Source: JAVBLQ01 sp031553435 (GTDB lineage Bacteria > Bacteroidota > Bacteroidia > Bacteroidales > Azobacteroidaceae). From it: a stretch of 6,135 nucleotides of DNA. The DNA lies in contig JAVBLQ010000021.1 in NCBI GenBank assembly GCA_031553435.1, forward strand, positions 1 to 6,135, given 5' to 3'. Positions 1 to 6,135 of this stretch are shown here, one piece after another. Every line of letters begins with the position of its first letter. Within the stretch, counting starts at the first letter, position 1. The notes beneath the pieces are model-generated. The model did no database searches, was not told where the DNA came from, and saw only the letters and a program-made list of their open reading frames with translations. A program made the translations under genes and the position numbers.

Positions 1-244
1 TCTCGATCATTTCATATTCGTGGCTCAGGCCGGAAGATAGTTTCTGGAGGTAAGGCTCACGCAGGGGTGAGGAACACCCGAGCCTGACTTTTTCCAGGAC
101 AGGATTCCACTCATGGAAAAAAAGTTTATAGGAACTGGTGAGAATCTTAACCTCCCGCTTGTAGATGAACTGGAAGAAAAGCGACCCCTCCTGGCCAGGA
201 ACCGTCGAGGAACGGTACTTGATTTTGATACTGGTGGTGTGCAT
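1..244 (-). CDS. Tyrosine recombinase (integrase), N-terminal fragment, cut by left window edge
   Basis: This minus-strand frame stays open from an ATG at 244 to the left edge and gives 81 codons. It begins MHTTSIKIKYRSSTV, continues with a beta-rich stretch (GSLFFQFIYKREVKILTSSYKLF, residues 20-42) and then FHEWNPV (43-49). This pattern of TSIKIK-R-STV, a 'KR-VK' strand and an EW motif is the arm-type DNA-binding domain at the start of Bacteroidetes phage/transposon integrases; residues 60-81 would begin the SAM-like core-binding domain. The catalytic R-H-R-Y residues would lie outside the window, so activity cannot be judged. An in-frame ATG at 319 would add 25 residues (MLYICLVNLS...), but these do not look like the family, so 244 is preferred. 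No Shine-Dalgarno is visible. G+C is about 49%, above the neighbouring spacer, which fits a gene brought in by a mobile element. Such enzymes either integrate elements or act as orphan invertases; the fragment cannot separate the two. Confidence 0.8.
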   Translation of the reverse strand, partial: MHTTSIKIKYRSSTVPGQEGSLFFQFIYKREVKILTSSYKLFFHEWNPVLEKVRLGCSSPLREPYLQKLSSGLSHEYEMIE

Positions 245-305
245 GTGGATGATGTATTTAAATTGTACGGATAAAACGTTGTTGAGTAGGGAAAGGTTCA
301 CCAAA

Positions 306-313
306 CAAATATA
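306..313 (-). promoter_or_regulatory. Possible -7 element for the integrase gene
   Basis: On the minus strand this reads TATATTTG, an exact match to the Bacteroidota -7 consensus TAnnTTTG. It would put the transcript start near 297-300, leaving a leader of about 55 nt before the ATG at 244 and excluding the alternative ATG at 319. No TTTG is found at the expected distance upstream (the region reads TATA), so this is only half a promoter and could be chance in AT-rich sequence. Confidence 0.25.
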
Positions 314-345
314 TAACATTTTAGGTTCGGTGTATATTTAAAAAA

Positions 346-383
346 GGGTGAAGCGGAAAAATATAGGGTTAAAGTGGAAAAAA
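346..383. repeat. GG-containing repeats with about 10-bp spacing upstream of typA
   Basis: GG steps followed by A/T-rich tracts occur at 346-348, 355-356, 366-368 and 376-377, close to one helical turn apart. The two longer units are GGGTGAAGCGGAAAAA (346-361) and GGGTTAAAGTGGAAAAAA (366-383). The array ends 5 bp before the putative -33 element of the typA promoter, which is where an operator or activator site could lie. The binding factor is unknown; chance is not excluded. Confidence 0.35.
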
Positions 384-387
384 CCGT

Positions 388-417
388 GTTGAGTTTTTGA
401 AAAAAATCGTAACTTCG
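388..417 (+). promoter_or_regulatory. Bacteroidota-type promoter of typA
   Basis: GTTG at 388-391 and TAACTTCG at 410-417 are 18 bp apart. They resemble the Bacteroidota sigma factor pattern of a TTG-type -33 box and a TAnnTTTG -7 box, with one departure in each box (G for T, and C for T). The following GCGCCC is also common after such -7 boxes. Transcription would start about 423-426, giving a short leader of some 15 nt before the ATG at 440. The leader is A/T-rich with no Shine-Dalgarno. Confidence 0.6.
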
Positions 418-439
418 CGCCCTCTTTAAACAATTATAT

Positions 440-2239
440 ATGCAGAAAATCAGGAATATTGCTATCATAGCTCACGTAGATCACGGAAAAACAACCTTAG
501 TGGATAAAATGTTACTGGCCGGAAAACTTTTCAGGGATGACAAGGCTGATCTCGACCAGTTTCTCGATAGCAATGATTTGGAAAGAGAACGCGGAATTAC
601 GATTCTTGCCAAAAATGTTTCCATCAATTATAAAGACTATAAAATCAACATCATAGATACTCCCGGTCACGCCGATTTCGGAGGTGAAGTTGAACGGGTA
701 TTGAACATGGCCGATGGTTGCCTGCTTTTGGTAGATGCTTTCGAAGGTCCTATGCCTCAAACCCGTTTTGTATTGCAAAAAGCAATTCAAATCGGACTGA
801 AACCGATTGTTGTAATTAATAAGGTAGATAAACCCAACTGTCGTCCGGAAGAAGTTCAGGAGATGGTTTTCGATTTGATGTTCAGTTTGGATGCTTCTGA
901 GGAGCAACTTGATTTTCCAACCATTTACGGATCTGCCAAACAGGGCTGGATGAGCGATGATTGGAAGACGCCAAGGCAGGATATTTTCACATTATTAGAT
1001 ACGATTATCGAACATATTCCTGCACCTAAAGAACTGGAAGGTATTCCTCAAATGCTGATTACATCCCTCGATTATTCGAATTATGTAGGACGTATTGCCG
1101 TAGGTCGCGTTCATCGCGGTACATTGAACGAAAATCAGGAATATGCACTTTGCAAAAGAGATGGAAGTATTCAAAGAGTCAAAATCAAAGAATTGAATGT
1201 CTTTGAAGGCTTAGGCCGTTCAAAAGTGCAAAGTGTAAAATCAGGCGATATTTGCGCCCTGATCGGAATCGATGGCTTTGAAATCGGTGATTCTATCACA
1301 GATTTGCAGAACCCGGAACCGTTGGATCCGATTGCCATCGACGAGCCTACCATGTCAATGTTGTTCACGATCAACAATTCTCCGTTTTTTGGTAAAGACG
1401 GAAAATATGTGACATCCAGACATATTTACGAACGTCTTCAAAAAGAACTGGATAAAAATTTAGCTTTAAGAGTCGAGCCTTCAGATAGCGCCGATTCCTG
1501 GATTGTTTACGGACGAGGGGTATTACACTTGTCGGTACTGATCGAAACCATGCGTCGTGAAGGTTATGAGTTGCAGGTTGGACAACCGCAAGTGCTGATC
1601 AAAGAAGTTGATGGAGAAAAATGCGAACCGGTCGAACAACTCACCATTAATTTACCGGAAGAATATTCCAGCAAGATCATTGATTTGGTCACTCGTAGAA
1701 GAGGAGAAATGTTGTCGATGGAAAGAAAAAGTGACAGGATTCATCTCGAATTCACTATTCCTTCCAGAGGAATCATCGGTTTGACTAATCAGGTATTGAC
1801 TGCTTCTGCCGGAGAAGCCATCATGGCGCATCGTTTCCTCGAATATCAACCCTGGAAAGGTGACATCGAACGTCGCCAGAACGGTTCAATCGTTGCAATG
1901 GAAACAGGAAATGCTTTTGCCTATGCTTTGGACAAATTGCAAGACAGAGGAAGTTTTTTTATTGATCCACAGACAGATGTTTATGCCGGACAAATTGTCG
2001 GCGAACATACGAAAGAAGGCGACTTGGTGGTAAACGTGACCAAATCTAAAAAGCTAACCAATGTCCGCGCTTCAGGAAGTGATGATAAAGTGAAACTGGC
2101 GCCTCCCATTATTTTCAGTCTGGAACAAGCTTTGGAATATATCAAAGAAGATGAATATGTCGAGATCACACCCAATGCTATGAGATTGAGGAAGATTATC
2201 CTGGATGAAAATGAAAGGAAAAGAATGGGAAAAAAATAA
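440..2239 (+). CDS. typA: Ribosome-associated GTPase TypA/BipA
   Basis: Complete 599-residue translational GTPase of the EF-G/LepA superfamily, close to the usual length of about 600. TypA binds ribosomes with GTP, helps large-subunit assembly and adaptation to cold and other stress; it acts in the cytosol. Seen in the protein: P-loop AHVDHGKT (11-18), switch I RGITI (51-55), DTPGH (73-77), NKVD (127-130) and GSA (164-166), so all five G motifs are intact, including His77 that corresponds to the catalytic histidine of translational GTPases. A beta-barrel domain II follows (about 205-295), then EF-G-like domains III (about 302-385, with GRGVLHLSVL at 358-367) and V (about 395-480, with RGEMLSM and SRGIIG). 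The TypA-specific C-terminal domain (about 485-599) carries NVRASGSDDK (541-550). There is no EF-G domain IV, which separates it from EF-G and LepA. Start ATG at 440 directly opens the family N terminus. Stop lies inside an inverted repeat. Confidence 0.97.
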   Translation: MQKIRNIAIIAHVDHGKTTLVDKMLLAGKLFRDDKADLDQFLDSNDLERERGITILAKNVSINYKDYKINIIDTPGHADFGGEVERVLNMADGCLLLVDAFEGPMPQTRFVLQKAIQIGLKPIVVINKVDKPNCRPEEVQEMVFDLMFSLDASEEQLDFPTIYGSAKQGWMSDDWKTPRQDIFTLLDTIIEHIPAPKELEGIPQMLITSLDYSNYVGRIAVGRVHRGTLNENQEYALCKRDGSIQRVKIKELNVFEGLGRSKVQSVKSGDICALIGIDGFEIGDSITDLQNPEPLDPIAIDEPTMSMLFTINNSPFFGKDGKYVTSRHIYERLQKELDKNLALRVEPSDSADSWIVYGRGVLHLSVLIETMRREGYELQVGQPQVLIKEVDGEKCEPVEQLTINLPEEYSSKIIDLVTRRRGEMLSMERKSDRIHLEFTIPSRGIIGLTNQVLTASAGEAIMAHRFLEYQPWKGDIERRQNGSIVAMETGNAFAYALDKLQDRGSFFIDPQTDVYAGQIVGEHTKEGDLVVNVTKSKKLTNVRASGSDDKVKLAPPIIFSLEQALEYIKEDEYVEITPNAMRLRKIILDENERKRMGKK

Positions 2240-2324
2240 GATAAAAGATAAAAATTAAAAGTGAAAAATGAAGAATATTCAAAAACTCATTTTTCACTTT
2301 TAATTTTTAATTTTTATCTTATTT
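2234..2324. terminator. Bidirectional terminator: 38-bp inverted repeat covering both convergent stop codons
   Basis: Arm 2234-2271 pairs with arm 2287-2324 at 36 of 38 positions; the two mismatches are adjacent. The 15-nt loop (2272-2286) itself contains the palindrome GAATATTC (2273-2280). In either direction the distal arm is T-rich (U-rich in the transcript), so one structure can end transcription of both typA (plus) and the lipoprotein gene (minus). The typA stop (2237-2239) and the opposing gene's stop (2319-2321) lie at matching places in the two arms. The stem is long and almost G+C free at its base, unlike a compact classical terminator. Confidence 0.75.
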
Positions 2325-4016
2325 CTTCACTATATTCAAAAACTGTGCATTTGTCATATATTTGGCAAATTCCAAATCGTTCAAAGCCTCTTTGGCTTTA
2401 TTCTTATCTAAAGAAATAGATTGTTTCAGATTCGAAATTACTCCATCCAGATTATTGGTTCTTGCGGCAACAATGGCTTTCAAATAAGCTGTGGTTGCAT
2501 CCGGGTTAGAAACTGCATTCAATGTTGTTTGCGCTTTGTTGTAATCCTTGGTTAGAATTTGTGCAAGAGCGGCATTGTTAGATTTTTCTCCTGATAATGC
2601 GCTGGCAGCCTTGGTATAGTCACCTTTTTCAAGAGCCAGAAGGCCAACGGCAGTTCCTAGTTCAGAAGCGCCTGCTGCATTTCCGAAATATTGTTCGGCT
2701 CTTGCATTATTATGATTTGCCAAAGCGATCAATCCAAGATTCATATTGGTTTCAGGAGCTTGTGTCGTTAATTGAGCGGCTTTGTTGAAATCGGCTTCCG
2801 CATCTTTCAGGTTTCCATTTTTAAAAGCAATAACACCTAAATTGTTCCATCCGCGATAATCATTAGGATAGATGCTTGTTACTTTTTTGTAAATGGTTTC
2901 TTTTCCTGAATTGGTTTGTGCCAATGTAGCAGCATAAAGCAACTCTTCTACAGAAAGCTGGCTCGGGTTGGAAGCTGCTAATTTGCTGATTTCTTCGTCG
3001 CTTTTTCCTATAATTTCAACATTGGCGGTTAATCTTGAACGTCTCAATTGAGGAAGAATTTCTTCGGCCAACACAGAAAATACGGAAGAGATATTTTTAA
3101 TTTGCCGTTCTCTTTCTGCCGGATCGGAATAAGATGAAAGTACTTGCAAAATCAAATTTTTATCCTGGATATTTGATTTTTCAACCAATTGTTTGAAACC
3201 TTCCCAGTCTTCAGCGGTATAACGTGCATAAATCGGCGCATTGACTTTGTCTTTTTTCAGTTCTTTGGAAAGATACTGGTTTGTATTTTTTTCACGTTGA
3301 GCGGCTAACTTTTCGTTCAATTCCATACCTCCGTCAGGAGATGCATAAGCAGATATTTCAACGGAAACTTTTTGATTCGGATCCTGATTGGCACTGGTCA
3401 CCACGTCTTTCCAGTTTTCAACTTCGGCCTTTTTCAATTCGCTGGAACGAAGTTCAGCTTGTTGTATCAGGAACATGATATTGGCATCATGAGCTTCTTT
3501 GATAATCCGTTGAAATTTATCGGGAGCAATAGATGGACTGGCTGTGGCTGCATCGGCCAACATTTCTGTTGCAATCACACCATCTCCGATTTTCAGATCA
3601 GGCAGAACAACAGTTTTGTTACCTACTTTCGCATCGAAAGTCAAATAAAGCTCGGATTTTTTTAATTCTGGAGCATATTTAAAGGAAGAACGCATAGTAA
3701 CATTTCCTCCTGCACTCTCTGAGATTGTTTGTCCGTTGCCTGCAACTTTTTCTCCCTGAAAGGTGTACATAGTACCCCATGCTTCTCCTCCTGGATATCT
3801 CAATACTGGAGTGACTTCAACAGTCGCATTTTTATTGAACCATTTTTGTGGAAATGTTGCGTTGATTGTAACAGGAATAGAGGCGCCCTCTACAACAAGC
3901 GGTTGCGGAGTTGCTTTAACATAGTTGGCAGACAATGGCTGCAATTTAGAAGAACAAGACCCAAACCCCACAATGACTGCCAATAGAATAAACGGCAGAA
4001 AAAAACTCCTTTTCAT
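2319..4016 (-). CDS. Lipoprotein with OmpA-like domain and C-terminal tetratricopeptide repeats
   Basis: 565 residues. A signal peptide (MKR, then hydrophobic 5-19) ends at FGSC, making Cys21 the likely lipidated residue; Phe at -3 is unusual but tolerable. The residues after Cys (SSKLQ) lack the acidic surface-export signal, so it probably faces the periplasm. Residues about 30-150 are a beta-rich region of unknown role. Residues about 180-335 resemble a split OmpA-like fold: AYASPDGG (223-230) plus NEKLAAQREK (234-243) and YL (248-249), then an insert and a second part with LPQLRRSRL (321-329). Arg241 matches the peptidoglycan-binding arginine, but the binding aspartate position appears to be Ser226. 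TPR-like helical pairs follow from about 383 to 545 (YRGWNNLGVIAFKNGNLKDA at 387-406; MNLGLIALANHNNARAEQYF at 425-444). This layout recurs in uncharacterised Bacteroidales proteins. ATG at 4016 opens the signal peptide; the leader is AAATTAAAA with no Shine-Dalgarno. An envelope scaffold role is inference. Confidence 0.85.
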   Translation of the reverse strand: MKRSFFLPFILLAVIVGFGSCSSKLQPLSANYVKATPQPLVVEGASIPVTINATFPQKWFNKNATVEVTPVLRYPGGEAWGTMYTFQGEKVAGNGQTISESAGGNVTMRSSFKYAPELKKSELYLTFDAKVGNKTVVLPDLKIGDGVIATEMLADAATASPSIAPDKFQRIIKEAHDANIMFLIQQAELRSSELKKAEVENWKDVVTSANQDPNQKVSVEISAYASPDGGMELNEKLAAQREKNTNQYLSKELKKDKVNAPIYARYTAEDWEGFKQLVEKSNIQDKNLILQVLSSYSDPAERERQIKNISSVFSVLAEEILPQLRRSRLTANVEIIGKSDEEISKLAASNPSQLSVEELLYAATLAQTNSGKETIYKKVTSIYPNDYRGWNNLGVIAFKNGNLKDAEADFNKAAQLTTQAPETNMNLGLIALANHNNARAEQYFGNAAGASELGTAVGLLALEKGDYTKAASALSGEKSNNAALAQILTKDYNKAQTTLNAVSNPDATTAYLKAIVAARTNNLDGVISNLKQSISLDKNKAKEALNDLEFAKYMTNAQFLNIVKK

Positions 4017-4109
4017 TTTTAATTTGTCTTTTATGTTAATACTTCGATATAATACAGAGCTAACAAGCTATAAAGCCAAATAGTTTACAAAACTAACATA
4101 AATGTGCAT

Positions 4110-4127
4110 AATAAAATTAATTTTATT
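4110..4127. repeat. 18-bp perfect A/T palindrome
   Basis: AATAAAATTAATTTTATT is a perfect inverted repeat with no spacer, 93 bp upstream of the lipoprotein start codon and just beyond the compound hairpin. It could be an operator for the lipoprotein gene or extend the termination region of the protease gene. It contains no G or C, so chance is a real alternative. Confidence 0.3.
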
Positions 4128-4205
4128 GTTTAATGTTGAAGGTTTAATGTTTAATTCCATGAGATTGAAGATAAATCTCATGTCTATTCAAATTCAACCT
4201 TAAAC
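4128..4205 (-). terminator. Compound hairpin downstream of the protease gene
   Basis: Two nested stems are seen. The outer one pairs GTTTAATGTTGAA (4128-4140) with TTCAACCTTAAAC (4193-4205) at 12 of 13 positions. The inner one is a perfect 9-bp stem, CATGAGATT (4158-4166) with AATCTCATG (4174-4182), around a 7-nt loop. GTTTAATGTT is also repeated directly at 4128-4137 and 4142-4151. The structure begins 33 bp after the protease stop in the direction of its transcription, so a terminator is the simplest reading. No clean U-run follows, only A/T-rich sequence, so this is less secure than the hairpin at 2234-2324. Confidence 0.5.
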
Positions 4206-4238
4206 AAAGGAATAGGAGGAGTCTTTCTATATGCAAAA

Positions 4239-6135
4239 TTAAAAAATTACTTTGATTATTTGTGTGTTTTCTGAAGATAAAATACGAATAAGGCCTAATT
4301 GCCCTTTCAATATATTTTCAGGTAGGGAAAAAGAATCGACATTCGTACAAATGTATTTTCCGATTAATACTCCTGTAATTGTATAAAGTTCGATAACTCC
4401 GTTTATTCCTCCTTGTTGTGTAGAGTAAAGAGCATGAGTAGTGTGCGAATACCAAATGGATGATTCCGTAGGTTCATCATCAATATTATCATTTACTATG
4501 TAATGAACAAGAGGCTGAACGGCCAATGAAGTTTTCATTGGTTGCGATGGGTGATTTTCGGCGCTGAACCAATTACCGCTTTGATTTTTCAACCAGGTGT
4601 AATTAGGTTTTCCCGCACTTAAAGTTGAATTATATGTAGAAAAACCGTTGGATGCAGGATAAGAAATCTGATATGAAACAAAGAAATCTCCTTTTATTTT
4701 AGGTTCATCGACAAATCTCACAAAAGATTCGAATGAGTCAAAAGTACTGGCACTTCCGGCCATTGTTTTATCCGTATCAACAAAATTTCCATCTTTGTAG
4801 TCAATATATTTAGGTTTGAAAACAACAGAAGAGAGTTTTTCTCCCGGAAGTCCGTTCTGACTTTTATATATATTAATGTTAACCCCATTTATAACGCCCG
4901 AAGCCATCGCCGGATTCAAAAGATATACGCCTGCGATTTTAGCGCTTTTACTGAGAGTAAATTTTTCAGCGAATTCCAATGTTTGCAATGAATTGTAACC
5001 AAACAGATAACCTGTCCCTGAGTTCAGTTTTGTATTGGCAAGTTGGTCGGTTCCATTGTTATAATCAGCATGAGCCAATCGCTCGATTGAGTCAGACGGA
5101 AAAGGATTCATTCCCACGCACTGAGTAACTCCCGAATTGATCGGGTCAAGCCATGGTTTTAGTTGCAAAGAGTCATGGTTTTCATCATAAACCCAACCTT
5201 TGAATAATGTGGAAAAATAATCGCCACCTCCATTCGGATTAGAGTTATTGCAGTTGGAAGTCCCTCCTGTAAGCCCTCCGATAACCAGATTGTTATTATC
5301 AAACAAGGCGGAACCGGAAGATCCGGCGGCTGTCGATCCGATATTCCATCCATTTACATACCAATGGGAATAACTGTCAAAATGAGTACTCGCATCATTT
5401 GGATAACTTACCAAGCTGATGGCATTGTCGCTCTTTCCATATTTTTTCAAGGATCCGTTTGGGTGATGAACATTCATGTGAGGAACAGATCCTCCGGTTG
5501 AACTGACATTCCATCCTGCATAATACGGTTTGTAATAATCAGGTGGCGTATTGTTTAATCTGACTAAAGCGATATCAAGATTTTCGATGAGTGTCTTTAA
5601 TACAGTTCCTGCAACAGACATCTCTTCCGTACCTTTCATCCTGGTTCCGCAAACCGGACGGTTATAATTGAAAAAAGCGATGATAGTTCCGGCAACTTTA
5701 ATATAATCCGGATTCGGAACTGTAAAATTTTTATTTAAACAATGTACTGCAGTTAATAAATAAGGAGTGCCATCTTGTGAAGTGTTGTTGAGCAAAGTTC
5801 CGGTACAAAAAAATGTTCCATTAATTGTTAATAAAACAACGGCATCCTTAGGTGCAAATTCAGGGCTGGCACAAAGTATGTCGGGCATACACATTTGTCC
5901 GGACGTCTGAGCCTTTGGTTCTGCCCGGAGTATTCCCCGGTAATCATGGTTTACTTCCGTGATTTTTAATTGTCCTTCGAATGCTGCATCGGCTGGTTCG
6001 GAATATTCCACAATAATCTCATCTCCATCAACCGGAGCGATGGGCAACATGTTGTCTTCCGAATTATTTTCGCTTGTGAAAGAGCCGAGTATGTGAGACT
6101 TGTCAGAACTATACAAAAATAATTTTCCTCCTTCA
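4239..6135 (-). CDS. Secreted lysyl-endopeptidase-like serine protease with probable T9SS C-terminal domain, N terminus outside window
   Basis: The frame is open to the right edge, where it reads EGGKLFLYSSDKSHILG, mid-domain for this family. The TTG at 6116 is therefore not a start, and the signal peptide and true start lie beyond 6135. Residues are numbered from that TTG codon (625 to the stop). Positions 1-60 are the end of an N-terminal pro-region (VEYSEPADAAF, 36-46). The trypsin-fold domain (about 75-340) shows His125 (LLTAVHC), Asp181 (NLDIALVRL) and Ser267 (GSSGS). Their spacing, and cysteines 76, 82, 104, 126, 156 and 289, follow Achromobacter protease I (Lys-C). Asp299 (GGGDYF) matches the pocket aspartate of Lys-C, so cleavage after lysine is inferred. 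PWLDPINSG (321-329) closes the domain. About 350-540 is a beta-rich module, probably a jelly-roll. The last 53 residues (GVIELYTITGVLIGKY, 573-588, then SFSLPENILKGQ and a final KVIF) resemble a T9SS type A sorting domain, pointing to export across the outer membrane. A hairpin lies downstream. Confidence 0.9.
   Translation of the reverse strand, partial: EGGKLFLYSSDKSHILGSFTSENNSEDNMLPIAPVDGDEIIVEYSEPADAAFEGQLKITEVNHDYRGILRAEPKAQTSGQMCMPDILCASPEFAPKDAVVLLTINGTFFCTGTLLNNTSQDGTPYLLTAVHCLNKNFTVPNPDYIKVAGTIIAFFNYNRPVCGTRMKGTEEMSVAGTVLKTLIENLDIALVRLNNTPPDYYKPYYAGWNVSSTGGSVPHMNVHHPNGSLKKYGKSDNAISLVSYPNDASTHFDSYSHWYVNGWNIGSTAAGSSGSALFDNNNLVIGGLTGGTSNCNNSNPNGGGDYFSTLFKGWVYDENHDSLQLKPWLDPINSGVTQCVGMNPFPSDSIERLAHADYNNGTDQLANTKLNSGTGYLFGYNSLQTLEFAEKFTLSKSAKIAGVYLLNPAMASGVINGVNINIYKSQNGLPGEKLSSVVFKPKYIDYKDGNFVDTDKTMAGSASTFDSFESFVRFVDEPKIKGDFFVSYQISYPASNGFSTYNSTLSAGKPNYTWLKNQSGNWFSAENHPSQPMKTSLAVQPLVHYIVNDNIDDEPTESSIWYSHTTHALYSTQQGGINGVIELYTITGVLIGKYICTNVDSFSLPENILKGQLGLIRILSSENTQIIKVIF

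Larger units (their letters stand above)
273..394. repeat. Pair of 15-bp direct repeats between integrase and typA
   Basis: Copies lie at 273-287 (AAAACGTTGTTGAGT) and 380-394 (AAAACCGTGTTGAGT). They match at 13 of 15 positions in the same orientation and start 107 bp apart. The right copy overlaps the putative -33 element of the typA promoter; the left copy sits 29 bp upstream of the integrase start codon. Similarity does not extend beyond the 15 bp. They could be recombinase or regulator binding sites, or chance in AT-rich DNA. Confidence 0.4.

Noticed and set aside
245..319. 25-codon upstream extension of the recombinase to an ATG at 319
   Set aside because: In frame, but the added residues do not resemble the family N terminus, and the possible -7 box at 306-313 would lie downstream of that ATG.
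307..339. AAATATA / TATATTT inverted repeat as a hairpin or invertible-promoter end
   Set aside because: Only 7 bp of pure A/T with a 19-nt loop, expected by chance in sequence of this composition.
512..907. 131-codon minus-strand open frame inside typA
   Set aside because: Lies wholly within a strongly conserved gene on the other strand; its translation shows no recognisable domain.
3372..3665. 97-codon plus-strand open frame inside the lipoprotein gene
   Set aside because: Shadow frame opposite a clear OmpA-like coding region; Cys/Phe/Ile-rich translation without a recognisable domain and no promoter.
4063..4091. Promoter for the lipoprotein gene on the minus strand (TTTG, 17 bp, TAGCTTGT)
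   Set aside because: The spacing is short and the -7 box ends GT instead of TG; other equally weak candidates exist in the same A/T-rich stretch, so none is called.
4239..6116. Complete protease gene starting at the TTG at 6116
   Set aside because: The frame stays open to the window edge and the residues upstream of the TTG (EGGKLF) fit the family, so the gene is truncated by the window, not initiated there.
1..6135. CRISPR array, tRNA or rRNA gene, riboswitch, restriction or toxin-antitoxin module
   Set aside because: Looked for by reading both strands; no regularly spaced repeats, cloverleaf, known aptamer core or matching protein motifs were seen.

Overview
The window reads as chromosomal DNA from a member of the Bacteroidota, most likely the order Bacteroidales. 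The supporting signs are: a promoter in front of typA that resembles the Bacteroidota form (TAnnTTTG-like -7 box) rather than a sigma70 -10/-35 pair; A-rich leaders without Shine-Dalgarno sequences before both complete genes; a lipoprotein that joins an ASPDGG-type OmpA-like domain to TPRs, a Bacteroidales arrangement; and a secreted Lys-C-like protease ending in what looks like a type IX secretion (T9SS) sorting domain. No rRNA or tRNA gene is visible, so a genus cannot be named.

Layout. Positions 1-244 (minus strand) hold the N-terminal 81 codons of a Bacteroidetes-type tyrosine recombinase that runs off the left edge. The fragment is about 49% G+C, against about 33% for the spacer beside it. 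Positions 245-439 are a divergent spacer with the typA promoter, a 15-bp near-perfect direct repeat and a run of GG steps spaced about 10 bp apart. Positions 440-2239 (plus) are complete typA/bipA, a ribosome-associated GTPase. It converges on a lipoprotein gene (2319-4016, minus) with an OmpA-like region and C-terminal TPRs; a 38-bp inverted repeat (36/38 identical) covers both stop codons and very probably terminates both. Positions 4017-4238 are a spacer with an 18-bp perfect palindrome and a compound hairpin that probably ends the next gene. From 4239 to the right edge (minus) lies a secreted lysyl-endopeptidase-like serine protease whose N terminus is outside the window.

The genes do not form one pathway. 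typA is housekeeping (translation and ribosome assembly under stress), the lipoprotein is a cell-envelope protein, and the protease is an exported degradative enzyme. The lipoprotein and protease share a strand but are separated by 222 bp with a hairpin, so they are probably separate transcription units. I see no convincing new multi-gene system. The points most worth a second look are the inverted repeat that contains both stop codons, the repeats between the recombinase and typA, and the sequence details of the protease and the OmpA-like domain.
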